Assembly (NCBI GenBank): GCA_013423325.1
Contig: BLJB01000333.1
Span: forward strand, 91,962 to 155,961
Reading direction: 5' to 3'
From: Usnea hakonensis
Taxonomy: Eukaryota; Ascomycota; Lecanoromycetes; Lecanorales; Parmeliaceae
Length of the DNA stretch: 64,000 nucleotides
Positions 1-9,952 of the stretch are shown here, piece by piece; the stretch's first letter is position 1; each line of letters starts with the position of its first letter. A program made the translations under genes and the position numbers. Below the pieces are notes generated by a model, which ran no database searches, had not been told where the DNA came from, and worked only from the letters and a program-made list of their open reading frames with translations.

Positions 1-1401
1 CGTCAATGTCAATCATTGGTCGGTAAACCTCGTCTTTCTCTTGAGATGTCGGCACTGGGGTAGTGACGGCAACTGGTTTTTCAGCTGCCAGAGTCTTAGT
101 CGTAGATAAAGCGCGGAGGTGAGGCAGGAGCTTATCATCCGGTATCGCCGAACTTGCGCGCTGTACAGGCGGGAGGTCTTCGTGCAAACTGGTTTCCTTC
201 GTTTTAGTCACAATAGAAGGACTAGTCAGATGTCTGAGATGAGGTGGGACAGGTACATGCTTCTTGTCCGGTCCCGAGGTAAGAGATTGGACTTTGAGGT
301 GAGGGGGAAGTGGCCCACTTTCTTTCACTGGCGGAGTTGAATCATGACTGATCGTTGCGTGGGACGAAACAGCAGGCAGAGTAATGCTGGTTTCATGCAC
401 ACTGTGTGCTTTGACTTGCAAAGGGTCTTGTATAGGGAGGCAATCTTTCGATTGATCGCCCTTCAGCTGAATTCTGGGCGGGCCCTGCGTGGTCCCCCCG
501 AGCACCTCGTCCTGGATTGCTTTTACCTGTGAGGCTTGCTCAGCGTCGAGTCGCGCGTCTTGTTGTAGCCGCTGGAACTGATGATGCAATGATTCGGGAG
601 CGAGGCCATTTTCTCGAGAAGCAACACGGGCAGCAGCGGAAACTTCATCTTCTACGGGACTTGCTAAGCGTGGCGACCTGTTTATCCCAGTTTTCCGCTC
701 GACGTTGTGCTCCGGCTTCGGCATACGGTAGATCGGTAACCCTGTCGAGGCGGGTCTGTCGATGTTGGCTCCAGTACTGTTCCAATCCGTGGGTGGAGCC
801 ATGGGAGGACTTGTAACTGACCAGCATGAGGGCTTCTTCTCAGTAATGATCTGAACGGATGAGCTCTCGCTTTCGATGGGCTGAGAGGCACCATGGGAGT
901 CTTGGGGACCAAGATCCGGTCGAGATGCATCCATTTTTGCTATTTGAGAGTAAATCAATGAATGATGGTTCGAATTCTTGTCTTTGACCTGAAATCGCCG
1001 GTGAGGGGCAATAGTCTCGTTTGGATTTGGAGTTTCTATCGACGCCGACTTATCGTCTGGTCGAGAAATACTAGGAGGCTGATCTGTAGTGGTTAGATTT
1101 ATTGCTTTACCATCACCCTGAATTGTTGAAGGTTCTCCAGATTTGAGTCTTTCTTTGTTTCTATTCACTTCATCCGGCTGGAAGCCACGACGACGTCGAC
1201 TAGAAGTGACACTCGGTGTGCACTGGCTTTGGAAGACGGGCACAGTAGTATCGGAAAGCGCTTGATTGTTGGAAGACCTTCGGCTGTCTCTGCCTGGATA
1301 ATGGATCAGTGAAAGTTGTGCTGAAATTTGGAAAGTGAGAAAAGGTCAAAGATACCTCGATGAGAAGCGCCTTGGCCACGCGTCGATCCTGCGTTACTCA
1401 T
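1..1401 (-). CDS. hypothetical protein with PPHLR-type repeats, N-terminal part (cut by window edge)
   Basis: The start codon is at 1401-1399 in a good context (AAAAATGAG). Exon 1 runs 1401-1356 and begins MSNAGSTRGQ. An intron of about 61 nt (1355-1294; donor GTATCT, acceptor CAG) keeps the frame. Exon 2 then stays open without a stop from 1293 to the window edge, about 430 codons, which is far too long to be chance. The predicted protein is hydrophilic, rich in Ser/Pro/Thr and basic residues, with an Arg run (SRRRRGF), and looks disordered. Near the visible end a short motif occurs three times in related form: PLPPHLK, PVPPHLR and LLPHLR. I do not recognise the family. A pyrimidine-rich stretch upstream looks like a 5' leader. 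The C-terminus is outside the window, so function cannot be judged. It might be fused by splicing to the frame at 1440-2735. Confidence 0.7.
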
Positions 1402-1439
1402 TTTTGCATCGTCAGTGAATATATGTAGTTGGTAAAGAT

Positions 1440-2735
1440 TTATTTGTGAATGATTCTGAAAAGTGATATATATGAATTTGGTGTTAAAGGTTGATTGTGA
1501 GGTAGACGGAAGATGGAAGATGAAAGGTAGAGAGAAGAAATGTTGGGCCAATACACACGTTTGGATCGCGCTAAGGCGTCATCACAAACTGAGTTGTTCA
1601 CATCAAATATCTCCTCACTCACAACATTCGTCATTCCCTTTTGCTTCCTTTTCAAATTTTGCAATATGGATCTATTGAGTGTTTTTCCTTGTTTGTTAGG
1701 TCCCTTGAGAATTATTGTTCTGTCCAGTCCAGCTTGTGTATCGCTAGCTGAGGTTTTCATTATCTGAGTCTTAGCCGAGTATGAGGCCATAGACTCTTGA
1801 ACTTCCGTGCGGCTTCCCGTCGCTCCCTCCAGATTCTTCTTTGACAATTCTATATCTACAGAAACATCTTTATCTTGTGAATCTTTGGTCTTACCCTGTC
1901 GCCACCTACTTTGCTTGTTGCGCTGCGCTCGAGGTACCGGAGTAGAAATGGGTGGCTGATGGAGTCTCATCGCTGGACCTTCTGGTATAGAGTGCTTGTC
2001 TGTCCTGCGAGCAGATTGCCGTTTTTCTAAGAAGCATGACCCAGGCACAACAGCAATGTCTGATGTTGCATTTGTCAATTTGAGGTCGGGATTCGGGACA
2101 GCCTTACTATTCAAAATGATGTCCAAATTTTGGGGTATCATGCTTGTTCCCGTTGCTTGCATTTCTGTGCTACTTGAACCAATCGCACCCACTGCAGACG
2201 GAGACCTTGAGGGGTATTTCGGCACATTGACTGTGGTCTTCACACTGGCCCTGGCCGCGGATTCCACATGATCATCTCGAGGGGCTCTCCTCCTCTTGGT
2301 CGTTGGTCTGCGCTTTGCTCTTGCTCCTTGACTACCTTCCCGTCCCGCGTCCACAAGTACTAAGCCAATGCCTGTTGAAATATCCAGACACGAGCAACTA
2401 TTGAAGCAGTTCCTTCCTTCGAAGAGTCTGCGATTTTGCGGATTGGATCCTCGTTCTGCATCTTCAAGAGCGGAGGTGCAAGAGTCGCTGGCTGACTTGA
2501 AAACCTTGCACACGTCCACGTCCGCGACATCCCCATCGGGAGTTGCTAAACGGTCCCCAGCCAAGCCCAAAATATATTGGGAAGGCCTACGACAGTTAGT
2601 GCATGCTTTTGTCTTGTTTGACTGGTCTTGCAAAGCTAGTTTTGTCGTCGTTGTTGCTGCTGCTGCTGCTGGAGCGGCAACAGACTTCCTTTCTGAAGTG
2701 TCGCAAACCACCGTCTCCTCCCTCAAAGATGACAT
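1440..2735 (-). CDS. hypothetical protein, Ser/Thr- and basic-rich
   Basis: This open frame of 431 codons starts at an ATG (2735-2733, MSSLREETVV). It encodes an Ala/Thr-rich N-terminus with a poly-Ala run (from a GCT/GCA trinucleotide tract near 2655-2680), then a CxxC-type start (KACTNCRRPS), a second short Cys group (CFNSCSC) near residue 115, a basic patch (KRRPTTKRRRAPR), and a long polar low-complexity tail. The Cys groups could bind zinc, but the spacing matches no family I know. The last 40 or so residues read through pyrimidine-rich, AT-rich DNA that looks like a promoter or leader. The true 3' end may therefore lie near 1560-1630, or an intron may join this frame to the gene that starts at 1401. 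Only 38 nt separate the two open frames on the same strand, which is unusually tight. Length supports a real gene; the function is unknown. Confidence 0.5.
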   Translation of the reverse strand: MSSLREETVVCDTSERKSVAAPAAAAATTTTKLALQDQSNKTKACTNCRRPSQYILGLAGDRLATPDGDVADVDVCKVFKSASDSCTSALEDAERGSNPQNRRLFEGRNCFNSCSCLDISTGIGLVLVDAGREGSQGARAKRRPTTKRRRAPRDDHVESAARASVKTTVNVPKYPSRSPSAVGAIGSSSTEMQATGTSMIPQNLDIILNSKAVPNPDLKLTNATSDIAVVPGSCFLEKRQSARRTDKHSIPEGPAMRLHQPPISTPVPRAQRNKQSRWRQGKTKDSQDKDVSVDIELSKKNLEGATGSRTEVQESMASYSAKTQIMKTSASDTQAGLDRTIILKGPNKQGKTLNRSILQNLKRKQKGMTNVVSEEIFDVNNSVCDDALARSKRVYWPNISSLYLSSSIFRLPHNQPLTPNSYISLFRIIHK

Positions 2736-3051
2736 ATTAATTGTTTGAGGGAGGGGTGCGAAAAGTTGTGATCATGCGTCAGGTGTTGAGTCAAAATCGC
2801 TGCTGTGGACGGAGTGGGCCCGGAAATTACCAAATCCGAAAGACCAATTGCGATGCAGTGACATGCGGGGTTTTCAAAAAGGAGTACAGGTTCATAGATT
2901 TGTTGTGTAAAGCCAGTATCCAATCAACCACGACTTTGGTGGGAGAGCAACTAGTAAGTAAAATGAGGGCCGCTTCGCTTCTCTACAACTTCCTCGGAAA
3001 CGCCACAAACAAATGTTCCCCGTCTACTGAAGCAGTGACCTCAGTGATACA
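2736..3051. promoter_or_regulatory. divergent spacer, hypothetical protein / ARL2
   Basis: This 316-bp spacer lies between two divergent start codons and must hold both promoters. I see no clear TATA box or recognisable operator. An open frame runs through part of it on the plus strand but has no family similarity. Confidence 0.35.
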
Positions 3052-3867
3052 ATGCTTTCAATTTTGCGCAAGGCTCGATTAAAGGATAAAGAGATGAGGA
3101 TTTTGATGCTGTGAGTGGACTCCCGTCGAGGATTAACCACTTATGCTGATGCCCCAAAAAGAGGATTGGACAATGCTGGTAAAACCACTATTGTCAAACG
3201 ACTGATGAACGAAGACGTCAACACAATTAGTCCAACACTTGGATTCATCATAAAAACCATTGAATACGAGGGGTGAGTGAACAGCAATGTCCAGGCTGAG
3301 GATCATGCACTTGTTGACTACAAGAGAAGATACCGACTCAATATTTGTATAGGCATATCCCACCACCATTAGCCTACACATAGCTGACTCTTTTCACATG
3401 GATCAGGGGACGTAGGTGGCCAGAAAACGCTGCGCACCTATTGGCGCAACTACTTCGAAAAGACAGACGCGTTGATCTGGGTGGTTGATGCCACGGACCG
3501 GCTACGGATCAATGACTGCAGAAACGAGCTTGGATCTCTGTTGCTGGAGGAGGTAGAATCCTCCGCCGCTCAATGAAGTGGACTTGCTGATCAGCGAGCA
3601 GCGGCTCATGGGGGCAAGCCTACTTGTCTTTGCAAACAAGACCGACGTGAGTGGCTGCATGATTGATGATGAAATAAGAGAGGTAGAGACCGGCCCTCTT
3701 TCCTTTACTGTCAGGGGGACGATTAACACCTCTAGGAGCTGCAACTCGATGCAATCCAGACGCACAAGTGGACCATCTTCCGATGCAGTGCAATCACGGG
3801 GCAGCATCTGCAGGAAGGATTGGCATGGGTGGTACAGGATGCGAAAGACAGGTTGTTCTTGTACTGA
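3052..3867 (+). CDS. arl2: ARL2-type small GTPase (Cin4/Alp41 homologue)
   Basis: Six exons: 3052-3110, 3162-3272, 3330-3346, 3407-3552, 3599-3682 and 3736-3867. Together they give 182 residues; human ARL2 has 184. Motifs are in order: P-loop GLDNAGKTT (about residues 21-29), switch II WDVGGQK, NKTD for guanine specificity, and CSA near the end (RCSAITG). The N-terminus begins MLSIL and has no Gly2, so it is not N-myristoylated, as in ARL2 and unlike ARF. The family acts with tubulin cofactor D in folding of alpha/beta-tubulin and in microtubule function. Exon 3 is only 17 nt and supplies most of the interswitch strand (YRLNI), so automated models may miss it. Every intron has a GT donor and AG acceptor and the phases sum exactly. 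It is transcribed divergently from the neighbour on the left. Confidence 0.93.
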
Positions 3868-4267
3868 AGAAGCCGAGTCTAGGGGCATAGTTTGAGGCGC
3901 TATAAGGTTTCTACCCCTGGCTTCGCCGAAAAGTCGCCTGGAGCTGATAGGCTGCTCTTGGTGGGGCGCTGGCCAGGAAAAGAAAGGTCATGGAAGCTGC
4001 GGGTCACAACAAACAGGCCTGATAAAGGCTTCCATCCATAGCTTTCAATGGTGTTACTATGAATTTTGTTTAGATTTTTGCGAGTCCCTGTGCATGGGGA
4101 TTCGTTTCCCCTCAGCTGCTGTCGTGACTGCCATTGTAAATTCCTCGCCGCCGTCCTTACCGCCAAGGCCAGCAGATCCTCTTTATCACCGTGCTTGTAT
4201 CGTGCTGTATGAATTGAATGTAGATCAACACTCGCTGCGAAAAAGCCATCAATTCACGCGTCGCATA
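3868..4267. other. spacer ARL2 / DUF4045-gelsolin gene
   Basis: This 400-bp spacer is the 3' flank of ARL2 and the promoter region of the next plus-strand gene. A minus-strand open frame here is a chance frame without family features. I see no distinct regulatory motif. Confidence 0.35.
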
Positions 4268-7200
4268 ATGCCTATCACAACCCATTCCGACGGCTCTGAA
4301 GACGTCAACGACTTCTTACTACGCATTCGGGACCTTTCGCGAAAGCGGGACTTAGAAGATGAAGAGCGGACAAGAAAGCTGGAGGAAGAGATTATACAAG
4401 GACGCATAGAAAGGCAGGCCCGAAGAGCAGGTACGCAGCCGAGGATTGAGTCGTCATCAAAGCGTGGTGTTGATGTGTTGAGCTAACGCGATTACACAGA
4501 GCGCGCAAGGTCAATCTCGCCCACCAAAGACGCACCCTCCAATCTTGGTACTCCTGGCTCCGTACACTCGGAAATCGAAATGTCGAGCGAGCACGACTTC
4601 TCGAACGCCCCATTCGTTCAGTCGTCATCGATTGGCTCCTCCGGCTTGGACGATATGCCTCGCAAGACGAATGGCGCCCGAGGATCTGATGCTTTGCATC
4701 GAGAGCTTCCACAGCCACCATCACAATCCCAGTCAACTTCCCAGCCGCTCTCAAGCCCGACATTGCCTCCTTCACGCGCTGGCACGCTCCCATGGCAGCA
4801 ACGGCCTTCATCACGTGGTTCAACGGGCTCCAGCAGCCGCCCATTGTCCCTGGCCGCTTCTGAAAACAAGGCCTCAAAGTCCCCGATTACAATTGCAGTA
4901 GATACTCCTACGAAGATTGACAGCATGTCCAGAAACCAGATCTCGCAGTCTCTGGGGTCAAAAGATCCAACTTGGTTCAAGCAGACAGCAGATCGAGGAT
5001 TTGGATCTGCAGCATTTAGGAGGACCCGGGACAATATATCAGATACAGCAACGATGATGGGCGGTGGGCGACTACCAGGAATGTCAAGAGAGAGTACCGT
5101 TGAATCTGAAGATCAGACGAAATCTTCTCCTGACACCATTCGCTCGACATCACCATCAAGAGAGGGTTCAATCCGAGGCGTTTCTGGACTGGGCCATAAA
5201 AATTCGGCTTCTGGATCACTGGCATCGTCCGGAGTTATCCGATTTCCTCTATCAACTATGGGTAGTCAGAAACTTAATCCTCCCACCACTTCAAATCCAT
5301 CTACAGGCGAGAACTCCTCGATCGTGCGAACACTGGCGATGTCGCCTTCACAAGGTCGTCTTTCTCCAGAGCATCTGGATCGACCTGCGTCGCCTACCAA
5401 AGGTCTCGGAGGGTTCGTCCAAAGCGCAATGCTGAAACGCTCAGACAGCGTCAATAAAAGGTGGAGCGCACAGGTAGGTCCGGGTCTTAGTAGGGGGAAC
5501 TCTGTCGCAAGTAATGCCGGTGGCTACGAGGGTGCAAGACACCCGATGGGAGGAATCACTCCACTCAAAGATTCAAGACCAAGTAGTATGAATCGCGAGG
5601 GTTCCACGGAAAGAAGCTTAAGGCCCGGATCAAGTCACAGTACTGCTACTCTACCTCGACCGCCAATCGAAGATGAGGGGACAAATGTATCTACACCTTT
5701 GGCTAGCCTCGATTCTGTATCACCCCCGAACGAAATTCCCGAACCTGCGGCCATAGATAGCAAGCCGTTTCAACCGTCAGAGCAGGACGACAATGAAGCA
5801 GTGATGAGTCCACCCGCAAGCCCAAGCAAAAAATGGAGTCCCACCAAAGCGAGCTGGTTGGAGAACGCAATTAAAAAGCCCGACTCTCCTAGAGTCAAGT
5901 CGCCTGCACCCCAGCAGCCGGCATGGATGGCAGAGATCAATCGAGCAAAGCAGCAGCGCGGAAGTAATGAAATATCAAAGGGAGGAAACTTCAAGGAGGT
6001 ATCAACTGGCGGACTAATACGCTCACCTCCTCCAGGAACGGGCTATAGACCACCGGGCGTTGGTGGGCTCCCTGGCGGTTTCAGTATGGGCGTAACAGCG
6101 AAACCTCGGGCTGGTAATCTGGAACGCGACAGCCAACAAATTGAAACTCAGAAGCTTGTGAATGACAATGACCATTCTCGAGAATCATCTTTACCTCATA
6201 CGCCGCCGGCGAAGGGGCCAGCAACGAAGGCTACCCCGTCCTGTCAATCACCATTTGACGAGAAACCTACAAACTCTCCTTCAGCGACTACGTACAGCTC
6301 TCATCTAGACTCTCATAACCCGTCGTCCAGCGGGGCTAAACCAAAACCGGAAACGCCCCAGAAATTTGACTTGAAGTCGACCCTCAAATCCAAGCAACCT
6401 TCTGCAGAGGCTAAGAGTAAGGATGAGCCTGAGTTCAAGAACGTCTTTGGAAATCTCAAACGGACACAAACGCAGAATTACAAAGCTCCGGACGAACTTA
6501 GAAACAATATATTGCGCGGTAAAGCTGGACTAGCTGTGACAGGTGGCCCAAAAAGAACAGAGCGTAAAGATGAGTTCATGGAAAGTATACTGAAGAAGAA
6601 GGCAGGGATGGTGGTCCCCTCAGCCTCTACAAGGATAACGAGTGCGAGTTCAAGACTCCAAGAGTATAGTGTACCTGAGGCGATTGCCAAGAGGCAAGGG
6701 CTTACAAGGTCTGCAAGCCTTCTCAGCAACGATGGCACTGAGGGAGCGGACAAACCCTCCGGAGCCGAAGCACTTGCTAAATCACAGTATTTGCAAGACA
6801 AGCCAAAACCGATACCCCCGGAAAAACCGACTCGCGTCACATCCAAGGCGGAGGAAGATCTGGCGTCCAAAAGCTTGCTTGGCGGCGGCTTTACTTCCTC
6901 GCTCGCTGGTATGCTGGGAAGGGGCTCATCGCCGATGACTAGCAACGACAAGCCCGGTATTTCACCTGCGTCAGGTGACGGTCAGGACATGCAACCCATT
7001 GCAAGGCGTAGTGATGAAGATGCAACTTCAGTAGGGCCACAACTAACACACGCAACCAAAGCCAGAGCACGTGGGCCAAAAAGACGATTGCCCACGAGTA
7101 CGCAGCACGCCGCCAAAGACGTGCCGCTGCCTCAAACTGAGCCTCCGTTAGCAATAGCTGTGGCTGAGAGCAGAACTCTTCACTCTACGGACGTCACCAA

Positions 7201-9335
7201 GTCCCAGAACGTCCCACCCAGTTTTTATAGACCGGAGTCGCGACCGCTATCTAATATTACACATAATAATAATAATAACCGTAAGGCCTCTCAGCCTACA
7301 TCCCCAAGGAAACCATCGACCAGCATAGCCCAGCCTTCTAATCTCAAAACTTCGTCACCCATCTCGCAGGTCCATGGGACAGAATCGCAGAATAAGCCCA
7401 CTCCAGTCGTCAAGGGAAAGCCCGCACTGAGTCCGAAGGATCAGAAACCACCAAAGTCTTTCAGTCCTGCACATGGGCCTTCCCCTGACACTCCACTAAA
7501 GCGACTAGCTGCGCAGGAGTCCCATAATGTTGGTGCCGAGAGGCGCGAACCCGAGCCTCGGGAGCTGGGTAGGCCAACTCCCTTGGGCAAAGGTGAAGCA
7601 GCTCCTTGGGGACGAGCGTCTATGCAACCAACCCAACATCAAGCGCCGGTCCAGATCCCCGCACGAAAAGATGAAGAAGCCGCTAAAGAAGAAGCAGGCT
7701 TTAGGTCAAAGCCCCCTGTTGTAGCCCCCATCGGATTGGGCATCGAGACCACCGTCCGTGGAACCAAGTCGTCGTTCGAGCACAAACCCCCATTGCCGGG
7801 TACTCCATCCCCCAAATCTCCTCCATTACTAGGAAGAAAGCCCGCTTCGATTGCAAACAGGATCGTGTCCACCCCCCCGTCATCTCCAGCTGTCATCGCT
7901 CTACCAACATCAGCCACTCGACAAGCGTTGAGACCATTCCAAAGTACTTCTTCGGGGGCATCTGACCTCTTCGCCGATGTGTTTGACGAATGCCCAAGTC
8001 CCAAGACCGACGTGGGCATCGATACGCAAGCTGTTCTCAATTCGTGCTCCTCCAAAGACAGCTCACTGAAAATTAAGACGCTCCGCAAACAGATATTTGA
8101 GATCATAGAAAACGGTAAATCAATTCCTGTACCTTCTCACCAAGAACACATTCTCTTCGAGGGCTCATTGTACATCTGTAATCACGTTTTCGGCACCCTC
8201 GCAGGAACACGTACCACAGAAGTGTACCTCTGGTGTGGTGACACTGTTCCATCCTCGTTGATCGAAGATGCCGTGTTGTTCGCCAAGAAGGTTGCTAAGG
8301 ATAATAACGGCAAGTTCATTATTCTCAAGCAGGGCAAAGAAACGAGCAACTTCTTTCAAGCACTCGGAGGGATAGTCATTACGCGCCGTGGACTGCGTAG
8401 TCACCCGGAGACTTTGGTTGGCACGACAGGCACTTATCTTCTTTGCGGACGGCAGCATGTTGGACAAATTGCTTTTGACGAAGTAGACTGCTGCCCAAGG
8501 AGCCTTTGCAAAGGATTTCCTTACATTCTCGCCACTCGCTCTGGAAGCTTATATCTCTGGAAGGGCAATGGTTCGGGCGCGGACGAGCTGGGCTGCGCAA
8601 GGCTGATAGGGATGGATTTAGGTCTCACCGGCGAGATTGAGGAAATAGATGACGGTCAGGAGCCTGACGTTTTCTGGCAATCGTTTCCGGACGAAAGTCG
8701 GCATGTCCACACCGCTGAAGGAACAAAATCAGAGTATTGGCATCTGAAGCCATCTTGTGAACAGTACACGACGAGGCTATACGGAATCAATGTAGATGTA
8801 CCACGCCCAAAGTCAAGCTCGGGATTTATGCAATGGGGCAGGAGAGGTAGTGCGCCTGCAGAAACGAATGCTGCCGCAACAGCGCAGATCAGCGAGATCA
8901 CGCCCTTCGCGCAATTGGATCTCATGGACGATGGAGTTCTTGTACTTGATGCTTTCTTCGAGATCTTCGTGTAAGTTCTTCTACTTCTGCTTCAAGCCGG
9001 AAAACAAACCCCTCGCTGACCGACCTTGATCAAGCATCCTAAGCATCCGCTCCCTCGCACCAGCACCCCAGCACAAATCCACCAAATCTGCAGCATTTCG
9101 CGCCGCTTTGGTCTTCGCCCAAGAATATGGCATCCTTGCCGCTTCCGCGGAAGACAGGCCCTTCGTACCGGTCAGCTCTGTTGTTGTTTGTTCGAGGACT
9201 GAGCCTCGGAATGTAGAGGAAATTGAAGGTATCCCAGAAGGCATGAGGCGAGCGTTCAGGAAATGGGATGATGGCAAAGGGCTACGTGAGTGTAGGGTAC
9301 TGCCTCTTGCTGCAGCTTTACAAGCTACGGGGTGA
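4268..9335 (+). CDS. DUF4045 and gelsolin-like domain protein
   Basis: Three exons: 4268-4430, 4500-8970 and 9035-9335. They encode 1644 residues. The N-terminus (MPITTHSDGSEDVNDFLLRI) is the conserved start of fungal DUF4045 proteins and is followed by a charged helix up to about residue 55. A very long Ser/Pro-rich disordered region follows, with repeated SPTK- and NNILRGKAGL-like segments near residues 660-700. From about residue 1165 the protein carries gelsolin-like repeats: the segments around LFEGSLYICN, EVYLWCG and LYLWKGNG. It ends with a helical FxALVFAQEYGILAAS region. Gelsolin folds bind or sever actin; the role of fungal DUF4045 members is not established. An actin-associated cortical role is an inference. 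The splice after EIFV uses a GTAAGT donor at 8971 and restores the typical end. A run of five Asn codons (AAT/AAC) lies near 7263-7280. Confidence 0.88.
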
Positions 9336-9952
9336 TGAGTGGTTGCGGCCTTGGAATTGTCTTTTTTTCGAGGTTTTCAGATTGTTACAGGAGAGGGAAC
9401 GGACAAACCAGCTATATAAATTTGTGGGGACGGATGGACCAAAAATGGGAAACAGCGGTATGAAAAGCTCGGCGTTCGAATGTTTTCGAAGGGGCAGCTG
9501 ATCTGGGAACTATCTGCACATTACGTTCATCATCATTCTCTTCTTCTTCTTGTTCTTTTAGATACACAATTCGGGAGGTAGATGGCCCTGGCCTTCCAGG
9601 TTGGACCGGCTGACTTCTATCACTTTACTTAGCCTTCGATGAGCATTGGCCGAAGAGACAAGAGCTTATTTTGGGCTGAAACATTCTTTTGGCCCCATTT
9701 TCCTGCTTCTTCCGCATGCTTGGCCGCAAACCGCTCGCCTTCACCTGGAGTGGAGGAGAGTATCTCTTGGCGCTAGCACGCATGCAGGTTGCCCTTGCAT
9801 TGGTTCTACTAGCCGTTGTGGCCTGAACTTCAGTATGAGTAATGAGTACCATTGGAGGCGTATAGAGCGATGCGCTATCACTTACTGGCATTGTCCTTTG
9901 CCTCTCTTGGGAGCGATTTCGGCAGTCTCGATCAAATCTGAATGTTATGTGT
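9336..9952. other. convergent 3' spacer, DUF4045 gene / VPS3
   Basis: This 617-bp spacer lies between two converging genes and should hold both transcript ends. Open frames here lack domain similarity. I tested whether VPS3 gains another exon here and found no convincing one. Confidence 0.4.

Noticed and set aside
9625..9952. Additional 3' exon of VPS3
   Set aside because: The only donor near the stop is a weak GTCCCC with a following acceptor 24 nt away, too short for an intron, and the downstream frame has no Vps3-like sequence.
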